A stretch of DNA of 64,000 nucleotides from Hibiscus mutabilis (GCA_019671005.1 CM033745.1:31399526-31463525); one strand, 5' to 3'; shown: positions 48,256-60,525, counted from the first letter of the stretch. Notes: generated by a model not told the origin, from the letters alone. Made by a program: numbers and translations.

Positions 48256-50353
48256 TGTAACACCCCTTAACCCGGGTTAGTAGCAAACTGGCTCAAGAGC
48301 GTTACCAAGCAAGGACAAGGCAATACAATACAAAAACAAGGCAAGAATCGATTAACTCATCCCTATTAGATGAATTACTTAACTAGTAAGCAACCAAGCA
48401 TACTTAACTTAACAAACAAGCAATCTCACATTTTGATTTTCATGTCCTTATAGGTTACTACTTTAACAAATCAAATAACTTCATCTTATACCACTATCAA
48501 TTCGGTTGGCCTAAGTGTGCAACATACTTCCATTTCATTTCAATGTTCTTTAGATTGATACATGTACCAATTTCATACCTAAATTTACTAAACATGATCA
48601 TGTTAACATACAATTGCATGTAACTAGTTTTCAAACACCTAGACCATTCGGCAATCATTATACAAACACACAAAACACTTACATCAAGGTATGTTCACAC
48701 CCAAGTGACCATATAATTCCAAGACATTCGAATGTTTCAATGTAAACTAGATCAAACACTTAATCATACCATTTGTATATTCATGTATGCGCAGCAAAAC
48801 ACCATTCCATTACATGTAATTTAAGTTCAATACATGTTTCACATTATCAACCAAGTTCATAACATAGTAGGCCCATACAAGAACACACATATATACAAGT
48901 TCAAGTGTTCCAAATGCATGCACAGTTCACTATATACAATCTAAGTGCCACCAATTAGGGAAGTACAAAACAAGTATGAACCATATTTATGTTATGCTTG
49001 TGTCTTGCTTCGAGCTCAAGAAATTAGGCTTCAAGATCAAGCAACACTCAGATCCTTTATCCTGTAGTTGGGAAGAATGAAAACAAGAGTGATAAGTACA
49101 AGAATGTACTTAGTAAGGTAGTAACTAGTCCTAACCATTTATCATGTTATTTAGCCATTTACCAAGTCTTCCTAACTAAGGTTTATAAGCATTCCAAGTC
49201 ATTCAAGAATTACAATCACCAAGTAGGTAAGTCATTCGAACAATCTAGCAAACAATAGGCATGAATTGTATCTTATTAGAGTAATAATACATCTCATATC
49301 AAGCCTCAAGCAATTCATGCTTCCATGACAAGTAACATACAATTCAAGGCTTTCATGTCAAGTAACATTCATTATATAACTTTCAAGACAAGTAACATGT
49401 GTTATAGGGTTGTTATTTCATTCATTATCATTTAAAACCCCCTTGATACTTAGTTTGTATAGGTAATCAGGTCTTCAACCAACTGTCGCCACAAGATGCA
49501 CCATAGTGCTGGTTAACCCTCCTACTGTCACCAAAGATCACATATGTACCCTCCGTCTGTCACCAAATAGGGGCCTTAGCGCTGGACCGTAGTCCACCCT
49601 AACACAATGAACTCTAGACTCTAAGGCATTCCCTTCTACCTGATCCAACTATCTACCAAGGTTGTTTGATTTAAGCCATTTATACAAGTATTTCAAGTTC
49701 AAGATCATGTCAAGCAAGTTCATTTCATACTAGGCCCTTAGGCCAATTGAGCCATAGCTCACATATCATGTAATTCTCATGTGTTCATTTCATCAAGTGG
49801 GATAACATTACAAGCAATTTCTTTAAGCATTTGATCACATGCCACATGATACATACAAGCACCAACGTTACCACTTAAACATGCTTAGCAATTGAATCAA
49901 ACACGAATTCAAGGATGTGATCGAGTTTCATGCATTACTTTAATCATTGTTTCCTTATAGATCAACATCATATTAAGTCAATTAACAATTCAAGAATTTA
50001 GACATGCTTGCTATAGTTAGGACCTAGTCCTAACTCTCAAGTAAACTACACTCACAATACTCCAAGCTTAGCTAGTCTTGGATCCACAGTCCTTTGTTCT
50101 TAGCTTTAGGATGTTCCACCCTTTCCTCGTCCGCCAAGTTCACTCCTGGTTCTAACACATTACACAAGTATATACATGTTAAAACAAGTTCACATAATCA
50201 TTCAACCAAGGCAATGTTACAAGTACACAACATATACAAATCTGGTAGCATGTTCATATACATTATTTACTACACCTAACTACACTTATCTATACTCTAA
50301 TTCATGTAAAATTGGGCAGAAATCAATGTCCCAAAACTGTTTACAAAATAGTC
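48256..50353 (-). repeat. Element 4 5' LTR, truncated
   Basis: It matches 39797-41893 of the 3' LTR closely (same acceptor at 49072, donor at 50055, core 49440-49670). It breaks off at about 50353 in the middle of LTR sequence, where Element 5 gag sequence begins. The upstream ~1.4 kb of LTR, with any promoter, is missing. Confidence 0.9.
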
Positions 50354-51590
50354 TTTTGCTAAGACGACTTTAGTTGAGAGCACCGGAGGATCCAATCGAA
50401 GCACAGAGAATCTAGTTTGCAACTAGTACCAAAAATGACACCCAGCGGGCCAGTACCGTAAGTAGACTGGAGCATGTTTCTATTGGGGTGAACAATGCCA
50501 TTTTATCCGTGATTATCCCTTGGGTGCTACCAAGTCCACTGCTACACTAACTAATGTTTCTTCGCCTGCTCAATCCTTTCGAGGCAATGGATCAAGGCAA
50601 GTGCCATCAGGAGCTGTGGGGAAACCTAGTGGCTCAAGAATACCATTCAACAAGCAACAAATGAAGGCTTCAGCTCATATGTATCATGTGAGAAGCCGGG
50701 AGGAGGATGATGAGCCAGACGTCATTATAGGTACCATAGAATTGTACTCTCACTCCTTATATGTGTTGATTGATCTTGTCTCTACGCATTCATTTATAAG
50801 CACTGGACTAGCTCGGAAGCATGGAATGTCTAGTGAACCCGTGGCATCGAAAATCTCTGTAACCAATCTTTTAGGTGATTGTATCACCTTAAACCTTGTA
50901 TGTAACAATTGTCCCTTAGTGTTTCAAGGGATTCCTTTTGTGGTCAATTTATTGGCTTTAACGATTTATGAGTTTGATGTTATACTAGGTCTAGACTGGC
51001 TTAGTGAGCATCAAGCGTGGGTAGATTATAGCAAGAGAAAGCTACATCTTTGAGGCCTTGGCAAGGAGAGCATCATGTTGATGAGTTCAATAAATCCTTC
51101 CTTGTACGCCTTGTCATTGGAACCCAAGGATATACCTCCAATACAAGACATTGATACAGTGTGTGAATTTCTTGATGTCTTCCCTAATGAACTTCTGAGC
51201 TTACCACCAACCCGTAAAGTTGAATTCAGTATCAAAGTTAAACCTAGAATTGCCCCAGTTTCTATTGCACCTTATCGCCTGTTGTTGCTTTCAGAATTAA
51301 GTAAAATCCATGATGTGTTTCCTGTATCCATGCTTCAAAAGTATCATTCTGATCCCTCGCACATTATTGAGCCTGAATCTGTGGAAATTTGACCCAATCT
51401 GTCCTACGAGGAAGAACCGGTTCAGATTCTTGCAAAGGAAGTCAAGAGACTTCGTAACAAGACTATTCCATTGGTTAAAGTACTCTAGAAGAGTCACATC
51501 GCTAAGGAAGCAACATGGGAACCGGAGGAAACAATGCGAGAGCAATACTCTCACCTCTTTGATCCAGGTAAAATTTGAGGATGAATTTTT
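50354..51590 (+). pseudogene. Element 5 gag-protease fused to integrase C-terminus
   Basis: A decayed zinc knuckle (CFYWGEQCHFIRDYP, about 50483) precedes the 177-codon frame 50520-51053. In that frame LYVLIDLVSTHSFIS is the protease site with D-S-G changed to D-L-V, and FDVILGLDWLSEHQAWVDY is the conserved protease tail. After one stop, 51075-51392 reads DVFPNELLSLPPTRKVEF and VSIAPYRL, the RT N-terminal linker. It passes in frame into LSKIHDVFPVSML, the integrase C-terminus. So about 2.9 kb of RT, RNase H and integrase core was removed without shifting the frame. A chromodomain tail (KEATWEPEETM, YSHLF) follows with stops. Confidence 0.85.
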
Positions 51591-51602
51591 CTTATGGGGA
51601 GT

Positions 51603-52290
51603 TGTAACACCCCAAAATCTGGCCAAGTCAGAATTGGGTTCTGTTGATCAAAAACCCTACATCGAAGTTGTTCAAATATTGTACTGACATTGACTACATG
51701 GTCAATTGTATTGATATTGGACTCTAATTGAGTTGAACTATTGTTTAAAGACCTTACTAGAAGTAATGAAAACCTCTTTAGTGACTAAATCATAAAAATT
51801 GAAAGTTTAGGGGTACAAGTATAAAGGATAAAAAGTTGAGGGACTAACCTTGAGATTAGCCCCTCCTCAAATAATAATCACCCACACATGGGTTAAGTTG
51901 ATGAGCATCTTCCATATAAAGGAAAGCCATCGGCTCATTTGGTTAAAGGAAATAAAGAAAGAGTGGAGAAACTTACCGACTTCTAAAACAAGCAAGCACC
52001 TCTCTTCATCATCTTCAAATAAGCTCACACCTCAGTTGGAGCTTGATTTCAAGCTTAGTTTTCCTTTGATTTATCGATATCGAATCATTGCTATCGGACG
52101 GGTAAGCTTAATTCCCCAATTAGCTATTAAATTGATAAATTTCCATGGATTGTAAGTTCCTTAACTTCAATTTGAAATTAAGCTCTACACATCCATGGAT
52201 TCAAACAATTGTTTGAGGGTTTTATCTTTTCCAATCGAGAGCTATTTACTAGTTTCGATAAATCAGAGGAAATTCAATTCTAGGAAGTCA
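51603..52290 (+). repeat. Element 5 3' LTR, first ~690 bp
   Basis: TGTAACACCCC starts two bases after a degraded purine tract (CTTATGGGGAGT). It matches the first part of the solo LTR at 13681 (AAGCACCTC...TTGGAGC...AAGCTTAG). It then passes without a clear boundary into the same family in reverse orientation. Confidence 0.75.
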
Positions 52291-52787
52291 AACAAGGAAG
52301 GTGCTTGCTTGGGAGCTTAAGGTTGAAGATGGGAATGGTGGTGTGAGCTTGTTTGAAGGGAAGGTGAATAGAAGGAATAGATGGCTCGGTGGATTAGCTA
52401 AGGTAATATAAAAGCCTTATTTTCTTTGTTCCCTAGCAAGGGAAACCTTAAAATATAATTATACTACCCTTATTTTCCTTTTTAGGAACACTAAACAATG
52501 ATTGAACTTCCCTAGTCATCTTTTCCTTACAGAACATAAGGAGTTCACGTGAGAATGTCCCAAGCAAGTAGGTGACACACCCATAAATGGTATAATTGTG
52601 AGGGAGGTCCCTCAACTCCTTGATGTTTACACTCTTACCCTCAAGCTTTCAATTTATACAATTTAGCCACTTAAAGGTTTTCAATACATTGAATGTGGTC
52701 CTTAAACGATGAATTGACTTAATTAGAGTCCAACATCGATGCAATCGACCTTGCGGTCAAAGTCAACACAACTATCCCTCCCCCTTA
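52290..52787 (-). repeat. Element 6 3' LTR fragment and polypurine tract
   Basis: CTTAAGGGGGAGGGA (element strand) is followed not by the expected TGTAACACCC but directly by TGTTGACTTTGACC, a position about 85 bases into the LTR. A small deletion, probably at TTGT, removed the LTR start. The fragment ends near 52290 at the junction with Element 5. Confidence 0.7.
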
Positions 52788-52799
52788 AGAAAAATTCAT

Positions 52800-54330
52800 C
52801 CTTGAATTTTACCTGAATCAAAGAGATGCAGGTATTGCTTCTTCATTGTCTTCTTAGGCTCCCAGGTAGCTTCCTCAACGGTGTGGCTCCTCTAGAGCAC
52901 TTTGACTAACGATACAGTCTTATTGCAAAGTCTTTAAACTTCTTTTAATAGTTCTTCTTTATAAGATAGATTAGGTTGGATTTCAATGGATTCTGGCTCA
53001 ATGATATGCGAAGGGTTAGAGTGATACTTCCGTAGTATCGATACATGAAACACATCATGAATCTTATTCAGTTCTGAGGGCAACGATAAATGATAAGCCA
53101 CTAGGATGATTTTTTCAATAACCTCAAAAGGTCCGATGAATCGGGGACTTAGTTTCCCCTTTTTGCCAAATCTCATAACTTTCTTCCAATGTGATACTTT
53201 AAGGAAGGCTTTCTCACCAACTTCGTACTGGATATCCCTTCGTTTAAGATCAGCATAGGCCTTTTGTCCATCGAAGGCAGCTTTCAAGCGATCATGGATG
53301 ATGGTAATATGTTCTTCAGTTTCTTGAAGTAAATCAAAACCCAATATCTTGCCTTCACTGAGTTCAGACCAACACAATGGAGTTCTGCAATGTCTGCCAT
53401 ATAATGCTTCATACGGTGCCATCTTGATGGAAGTTTGGTAGCTATTATTATAGGAAAATTCAATGAGAGGTAGGGATTTTTCCCATGATCTGCCAAAGTC
53501 AATGATACATGCCGTAGCATGTCCTCCAAGATCTCTGGAGAAGGATTCAATAACGGTATGTTTCATCAATGGTTCAAAACAAAGAGTTTTTGATGGTTAC
53601 TTGGATTACCCTTTCTGACTGGCCGTCAGCTTGAGAGTGAAAAGCAGTGCTAAGATAAACTCTAGTGCCTAGAGCTTCTTACAATGTTCTCCAAATTCAA
53701 GAAGCAAACCGTGGATCTTGATCAGAGATAATAGATTGAGGTACTCCGTGAAGCCAAATAACTTATTTGATGTACAAGCCAGCTAACTTTAGAAGACTAT
53801 AGTCAATTATAACCGATAAGAAATGCTCTGACTTGGTGAAACGATCCATAATGACCCAAATTGCATCGTGTTTAGCAAGAGTTAGGGGTAGACCACTGAA
53901 AAAATCCATTGTGATCTTCTCCCACTTCTATTGCGGTAATTCAAATAGGTTGTAGTAACCGGTAGGGACACGATGCTCGGCATTGACACATTGTCACGTG
54001 AGACATTTAGACACAAAGTCAATTATGGCCTGCTTCATACTCATCCACCAACATAGCTCACGAAGATCCTTGTACATCTTCACAACCCCTGGATGACAAG
54101 AAAATGAACATGAATGAGCTTCCTTAACGGTATCACCATGAAGTGACTCATCATTAGGCACACATACCCGATCATGGAAGTATAGGAGTCCTTTAGAATT
54201 GATTTTATAATCGGGATTATCTTGCTGCTTAGAGAAAATAGACTGAAGTTTCAAGTCTTGACTTTGCAATGCTTTAATCCTCGAAACGATGGTAGATTAA
54301 ACTTGAAGTTCATCTACGAGATAATGATGC
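52800..54330 (-). pseudogene. Element 6 integrase and chromodomain remnant
   Basis: The zinc domain is at 53994-54269 (HSCSFSCHPGVVKMYKDL, CWWMSM, SKCLT). The catalytic core around 53620-53980 is out of frame. 52934-53569 is the C-terminal part (NNSYQTSIKMAPYEALYGR, KGKLSPRFIGPFEVIEK, IHDVFHVSILRKY). The tail HTVEEATWEPKKTMKKQY reaches about 52830, with stops in it. A 68-bp insertion with GT...AG ends sits between the IQ and ILEDML positions (53533-53600). Confidence 0.85.
53533..53600 (-). other. 68-bp intron-like insertion in Element 6 integrase
   Basis: Read on the element strand it starts GTAACC and ends CTCCAGAG. It lies exactly between codons for IQ and IL of the conserved integrase stretch, where no related element here has any insertion. 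Its length breaks the frame, and removing it restores it. Confidence 0.5.
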
Positions 54331-54439
54331 TTCCAAAGTCGGAAATAAGCATTAATAGCTCGAGGGGCTACAAAAAAATGATGCAATAAGTCGAATTGCT
54401 ACAGAATGCTTAGAGTTCAATACCTAATGACAATACTTA

Positions 54440-55551
54440 CCAAGCGAAGGTTTGCGGCTGAGTGCATCAGCTACAACGTTGGCCTTGCCTGGATGGTAGT
54501 CAATGACGAGGTCATAGTCTTTGAGGAGTTCCATCCATCTCTGTTGCCAAAGATTTAGCTCCTTTGAGTCAAGAGGTATTTAAGGCTTTTATGATCGGTG
54601 AAGAGATAACATTTTTCTCCATAGAGATAGTGTCTCCAGATTTTCAACGCAAATACAACCGCAGCCAACTCCATATCATGAGTGGGATAATTCATCTCAT
54701 GTAGCTTAAATTTTCTTGAAGCATATGCAATAACCTTGCCTTCTTACATTAATACACATCCTAACTCGAGATGTGACGCATCACTATAAACTGTGTAGTC
54801 TTTTCCAGACTCGGGTTGGGTTAGGACTGGTGCATAAGTCAACACTTGTTTCAACTGGTCAAAGCTTTATTGTTATTCCTCAGTCCAAGAAAATAGAGCT
54901 TCTTTTAGAAGTAGTTTAGTCAGTGAGGCCACTAACATAGAAAATCCCCTGATGAATCTTCTATAATAGCCAACAAGACCAAGGAAAATTCTAACCTCAC
55001 CAACGTTCTTCGGTGGATGCCAATCAAGAATGGCTTGAATCTTCTTCAGGTCAACTTGAATACCTGTAACCGATACAATATGCACAAGGAAGACAACTCC
55101 GATAAGCCAAAACTCGCATTTGGAGAACTTGGCAAACAACTGCTTCTCTCGAAGAGTTTGAAGCACAATACGGAGATGTTCACAGTGTTCCGCAAGATTC
55201 TTGGAATAAATTAGAATGTCATCAATGAATACCACTACGAATTAATCGAGATAGGGTCTAAAACTCGATTTATTAGGTCCATAAAAGCTGTTGGTGCATT
55301 GGTTATCCCAAATGGCATCACCAAGAATTCGTAGTGACCATATCTTGTATGGAAAATAGTTTTGGGTACATCAGAATCTTTAACTCTCATTTCAAATTAC
55401 CCATACCTTGAATCGATCTTGGAAAACACAGAGTCATCCTTAAGCTGATCGAATAGATCGTCAATCCTTGGTAATGGATACTTATTCTTCATTGTAACTT
55501 TATTTAGTTTTCGGTAGTCGATACATAGCCTCATAGAACTGTCCCTCTTCT
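54440..55551 (-). pseudogene. Element 6 reverse transcriptase-RNase H remnant
   Basis: 54873-55235 has the RT motif VFIDDILIYSKNL with both catalytic Asp, then KCEFWLIGVVFLVHIV and GLVGYYRRFIRGFS. RNase H continues in broken frames with VYSDASHLELG (about 54790), MELAAVVFALKIW and FTDHKSLKYLL (about 54600); stops occur after each. The RT N-terminal part lies at about 55260-55550 with stops. Confidence 0.85.
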
Positions 55552-57443
55552 TTACAAAGAGGATTGAGCTCCCCAAGGTGAAGAGCTCGTTCGTATGAAA
55601 CCTTTATCAAGCAGGTCTTGAATTTGGGCCTTTAGTTCTTTTAATTCAAATGCCTTCTTTCGGTAGGGTGCAATGTAAACTGGGACAGTCCTAGGTTGCA
55701 CTTCAATACCAAACTCAACTTCACAGGTCGGAGGTAAACCCGAAAGTTCATCAAGGAAGACGTTAGGAAATTCATATATAATATTAATGTTTGACAAGCG
55801 AGGTTCATCATTGGTTTCCAACGTCAAGTCGCAGAATGAAGGGTTTTGAGAATCCTTTAGAGTTATGCTCTCCTTGCCAAGGCCTCGAAGATACAACTTC
55901 CTCTTACTACAGTCTACCCAAGCCTGATGTTTACTGAGCCAATCCAAACCGAGTATAACATCAAATTCATGGATCGATAGGGCTAATAAATTAGCCAAAA
56001 ACGGAATCCCTTGGATCGTCAAGGGACAGTTCTTGCACACAAGACTCACAGTGACACAATTACCCAATGGATTAGTCACAGAGATCTTCGATGCTATAGG
56101 TTCAGAAGCCTTACTATGTTTTTTGTTCAACACAATGCTTATAAAAGAGTGGTGGAACCAGGGTCAATTAATGCATATAAAGAGTAAGAATATAGTTCAA
56201 TAGTACATGCAATGACATCAAGTTCATCATCTTCCTCCTGGCTCCTCACATGATACATCTGAGTAGATGCCTTCGATTACTGTCTATTTGGTGGTTTTCC
56301 CGATCAACTAGGTTTTCCTGTAGCTCTCGATGATCCTTGCTTCGATCCCTTACCTCAAAAAGATTGAGCAGGGGAAGCAACATTTGTCGATATAGATGTA
56401 GACTTGGTAGCACCAAAGGGCAATCACGAATGAAATGGCCTTTCTCACCACAATAGAAACAGGCTCCAGTTTGTTTACGACACTAAGCCACATGATCTCA
56501 TTTTTTTGCAATAGATGCAAACTCGATTCTGTGAACTTTGGTTAGAGCCCCTAGTGCTTTCAACTATAGCTGTCTTGGCAAAAGATTATGTCACGGTCTA
56601 AGGTCTCTCAATATTCCCAAAACGGGAAGGCCGTGAGTATGTATTCTGCTTGGGGCCTTGGTACTTGCCCTTCTTGTTCCTCTTAGGATGTCGAGGATCA
56701 TCTCTGAAACTCTTCTCAGACTTCCTAGAAGTCAGTGATGCCCAAAGCGGTAAACATAGGGCGTAGCTCATCGCTAAGCCTAATAATGAACATTAGGCAC
56801 TTATCTTCCTCCTTGATATACTCTGCAATGTATTGGCAGTACTTGCAAAAATCATGAATATACTGCTCGATAGGTCAGCCACCTTGTTTCAGATGGAAGA
56901 GGATGATATGCCTTTCTGCAAGGTAGTACTCGCTAATGTACTTCTTCTGAAATTCTTAAAGAAAGAACTACCAAGTGACGGTATCTTCAGGAATGTAAGA
57001 ATAATGGTCTCAAACCACTAAAGGGCTTCATCAGCTAGCAATGCAAGGGTGCACTCCAGCTTGTGCTCGTTTGAACACTACAATTGTTTGTTTAGGACTC
57101 TTAATGTATTGTCCAACCAATACTCATAGACTTCTGGATTATCATAATCCTGTCTAGTGAAAGTGTAAGCTCAGAGCGATGCCAACTTATCAATAGGGGC
57201 CCGACCATATTGGGCAATAGGTACAGCTGGTTGCACAGTTTTTCTGCCCTTATCGAGGTTATAAACTGTTTGAACATGTCAGCCATATTTCGGTAACACT
57301 CAGCCTGTGCTGCGGGCAATTCCAACTCAACATTTTAATGTGTGGGATTAGATGGATTCATAAGGTCACCCTTTTATTTCCTCTCTATGAGTCGAGGAGC
57401 CAGTAGCATGCTCGTTTATGTAAGCTTCGTTACTTTCTGACAT
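55552..57443 (-). pseudogene. Element 6 gag and protease remnant
   Basis: Gag starts ATG at 57443 (MSESNEAYINEHATG) and breaks within 30 codons. Capsid pieces are visible around 56930-57200. A cysteine-rich knuckle region is at about 56430-56540. The protease site reads ALIDPGSTT (about 56140), D-P-G for D-S-G. 55552-56133 carries on as ASKISVTNPLGNCVTVSL, FDVILGLDWLSKHQAWVD, GLPPTCEVEFGIEVQP and SPWGA. Confidence 0.82.
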
Positions 57444-57497
57444 AACTACAATATAAAGAGATAAGATTAGTTGGTAGGTCACTTTACACAATAAAAC

Positions 57498-57583
57498 AAC
57501 TCCTAGGTGGCAAAGTAACACAATAACAATGCAATAGGATTTGGTTTAGTCCTAGAATCGACTAAACTCTAGCTCTAATACCA
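57498..57583 (-). promoter_or_regulatory. Primer binding site, hairpin and leader block of Element 6
   Basis: TGGTATTAGAGCT (57583-57571) lies four bases beyond the LTR end. The perfect stem GTTTAGTC / GACTAAAC (57567-57544) follows, then TACTTTGCCA C CTAGGAGTT (57517-57498). All 19 stem positions of that block are complementary to the LTR block AACTCCTAG + 5 bases + TGGCAAAGTA at 58602-58579. Confidence 0.8.
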
Positions 57584-57587
57584 CAAA

Positions 57588-59573
57588 TGCAACACCTTCA
57601 TACCAGCCTGGTCGAGAACCGAGTTAAAGTGTGCTACCGGTGAACGATGCGGTGAACGGTGCGATGATTATAAACAATGGTCGACATTTTAATGCTATCA
57701 CTCTTAGCAAACAACACAAAACAATACCATAGATTCAATTAAACCAATACAAAATTGTGATTATCCATTCAGGACCAATTTTAAACTTTTACGAACTCTA
57801 AGGGCTAAATTGTAATTTTAGTGTTCTAGAGGTCCTTTTTCATAATTAACTTTACTATCATGGAATTCAATCTATAAAAATTGATTGAATAAATTTTCAT
57901 GTTAATCGGAGTTCAATTACCCTGTGAATTAAGGTATATAACATTCAGTGACCAAAATGCAATATTTCAGAACTATTTCGTAACACTTATAACTGAATTA
58001 CTTGTCACTGTACCAATACTCAAAAGGCCATATCGGTACGTCATGCCTAATTTAAAAGTCCCAGATTCAATAGAAACAGACTCGTATTGATACAGTTGGA
58101 GACCGTAACGGCACGAGTTGACCACGTTGACTCGTATCGATACACTATAAGATCGTACTGATACCTTTAATTTTTCCAGATTCCAGTGACAAAATTTTGT
58201 ATCGATACACAATGTGCGGTATTGATACGTCTTGTTTACTAAGTCCAATTAGGCATACCCATATCGATATACCCTAAGAAGTATCGACACGCCCTACACT
58301 GTAATGACATATTTTATCTGGTTTTTATTCAACTTAACCTATCAAACATTGTCCAAATGCAATGAAACTTCACCAGCATGATTAAAATACTATAATCTAG
58401 TAGCATGTCAAATTTCACATTCATCCGAATCCATATACTAGGTTTTCATCTTTTAAAGCCAAGTATGTCATTTTAGCTACTTTTAGCAAGACTTAAAAGT
58501 AATTTTAGGGTCTTATAGCCTTACACAAAGCATAGGCAATATACACACATCAAAGAGGCCATAAGTGAATAGTTTAACTACTTTGCCATTATTCTAGGAG
58601 TTCATAAAGACAAAATACATTACTTTGACTTGCAAGTGACTTGTCAAGCTTCCAACTTCTCTAATCCCAGTTCGACAACTTGATCAACCTGAAATGCATG
58701 AGATGAATGCATTAGGCATACTTTCCCTAGTGAGGTAGTCACAAACAATGCAATTAACAATGGAATGCATAATAGCTCATGCTCAGTAACATCAATGCTA
58801 TATCTCATGTTCAATATCATATAGTTCATTGTTCAATATTAATCTTTGGAATCGATTCAACATAATGGATATGTGAATTCCCTATGCCTATCCAAATCAA
58901 TGAATGGTCTAGTCCATATGCCTCGCCAAATGACAAATAACACATCATACCTCCACCTCACCACAGTAATGGCCATAGCCAAGGACCGTAGTTCACGTGT
59001 GCCAATGAGCTCATGAATTCTATGGCATGCCAATTGTATCCAATGTCTTTCGAATCCAAGGTCCGGTGAGAATATCAATAATCAATGTTAAACAACAATG
59101 ACAATATCCAATGTTCTTATCAATAAGCAATGTTCCAGTGCCAATATTCAATATCAATATCAATATCAATGAAAATGGAAGTGTTCAATGATCTAAATGG
59201 AAATGGCAGTGATCGATGCTTCATTTTCAATGTTATGATGACAATAACTATATCGATATCAATGTTCAATGGCAATGATAGTGACGATAATAATAGCATT
59301 GTCTATGCTCTATGTCCAATTTTTAATGCTTCAATAATTGATTAACTATATCAATGGCGAAATCAATAACAATGATCGATGGCAATGACTATAACAATAT
59401 CAATGTCCGATATTCAATACAATGACTTACCTCTACTTACCAACGATATCCACCAAGTGGTTCGATGCAATATTCCTTAACAACGATGTTCGCAATACTA
59501 TATACAATGACAATGGAATTGGGAAAGACACCTAGCCTAATCCCGAGACTCCGATTACACTCATGTAATACCC
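57588..59573 (-). repeat. Element 6 5' LTR, truncated
   Basis: On the element strand it begins abruptly with TGAGTGTAATC (59573), the donor-like motif minus its first G, and ends AAGGTGTTGCA (57588). It holds a CATTG/CAATG-rich stretch (59090-59430), the core (58870-59060), the acceptor GCATTTCAG|GTTG (58689) and the dyad array (58010-58290). Confidence 0.85.
58010..58290. repeat. GTATCGATAC dyad array, Element 6 5' LTR
   Basis: Pairs are at 58010/58030, 58084/58105, 58134/58155, 58199/58219 and 58261/58281 (spacings 20, 21, 21, 20 and 20). Two copies are exact (58134 and 58199); the others differ at one to four positions. Confidence 0.8.
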
Positions 59574-60150
59574 CTAATTTAGCTTGATCATAAACCAAAT
59601 TCGTAATAAAGAAACATAAGACTAAGCCTTATTTAGTCTTGTTCTACTAGGTTTGTTACCAATTCTGAACCATCAAAGACCTAAGTAGTTATAACAGTAC
59701 ATCACATGGTTTCTAGATTTCTTGATATCAACACAAGTTAAACATGCTTCTACTATACTATCATAAGTGGAAACATTTTAATGATATATGCTTTAACATT
59801 AGGCCACAACTATCCAATCAATCATTCACATAGTACCATCAAGCTAACTGAACCACACAACATATGCTCATTTAAATACCATTTCCACATGGAAACTTAG
59901 TTCTAACCTAAGAATAGATGCTAAGCATGATCAACCAACCAACCATATAATTCATGGCATAAGCAGATACAGAGCACAAGCTAGCTTAATTTATATATAC
60001 AGACCCAAAATGGAGAGGAATATAGCTAGATTTATACACACCGAGTGCCACCATCCTAGGTGTTATACATTTAAACAAAACATACTTGTGATCGGTCTTG
60101 TAACTTGATTAAGCTTCAAGAGATGCCAAATGTCAAAACTATCCTGAAAT
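59574..60150 (-). repeat. 3' end of another chromovirus LTR
   Basis: TGTAATACCCC marks the LTR end (minus orientation). The fragment includes CTCCTAG-type block ACACCTAGGATGGTGGCACT (60063-60044) and an acceptor-like TATATTTCAG|GATAG at 60144. Upstream sequence is replaced by the A-rich tract. Confidence 0.65.
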
Positions 60151-60525
60151 ATAAAAAACAACAAATAAAAGTTTTAAGGAACTTTTTTCGAAATATAAAA
60201 GAAATTTTAAAAGAAAAATAACTCTTTAATTGCAACTTTTTTTAAAAAAAATAAAATAAAAAAGGTTTAAAAACATAAAAAATGGTTTATAAAACATATA
60301 AAAATGAAAAACACAAAAAAATGAAAAATTAAAGAAGTTTAAAAAACATAAAAAATTTAAAAAACATGTAAAAAAATAAATAAGGAGTTTAAAAAAGTTA
60401 AAAAAGGGTATAAAAACATAAAATTTTAGGAAACTTTAAAACATAAAAAAACTTTTCAAATAATAAAAATAAAAGTTTTAAAACTAAAAATGCTCCAAAC
60501 AAGAAATTCAAAAATAAAATAGGCG
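60150..60525. repeat. A-rich low-complexity tract (AAACATAAAAA words)
   Basis: About 375 bases of AAACATAAAA/GTTTAAAAA words with almost no G or C. On the strand of the neighbouring LTR it is T-rich and lies just upstream of the acceptor-like site. Confidence 0.85.

Larger units (their letters stand above)
39797..50353 (-). mobile_element. Element 4: youngest Tekay-like chromovirus, minus strand, 5' LTR truncated
   Basis: Reading right to left: truncated 5' LTR (50353-48256), primer site, gag (from 48099), protease, RT-RNase H, integrase, chromodomain tail, polypurine tract, 3' LTR (43315-39797). The two LTRs are about 96-97% alike by eye, the closest pair in the window. The coding region has the fewest lesions but still carries stops in gag, before RT and in integrase. 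No TSD can be read because the right end is lost. Confidence 0.92.
50354..52290 (+). mobile_element. Element 5: internally deleted chromovirus fragment, plus strand
   Basis: It is made of the gag end, protease, the start of RT, then a jump to the integrase C-terminus and chromodomain tail, then the LTR start (51603 to about 52290). Both outer ends are lost. It belongs to the solo LTR/Element 6 family. Confidence 0.8.
52290..59573 (-). mobile_element. Element 6: degenerate Tekay-like chromovirus, minus strand, both LTRs truncated
   Basis: Right to left: 5' LTR (59573-57588), primer site, gag (from 57443), protease, RT, RNase H, integrase, chromodomain tail, polypurine tract (about 52787-52774), partial 3' LTR (about 52770-52290). 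Its 5' LTR is cut one base inside the splice-donor-like motif. It meets Element 5 head-to-head. All frames are broken. Confidence 0.85.

Noticed and set aside
60150..60525. Poly(A) tail of a LINE or SINE
   Set aside because: It is interrupted by many CAT and GTTT words, has no target duplication and no LINE or SINE body next to it.
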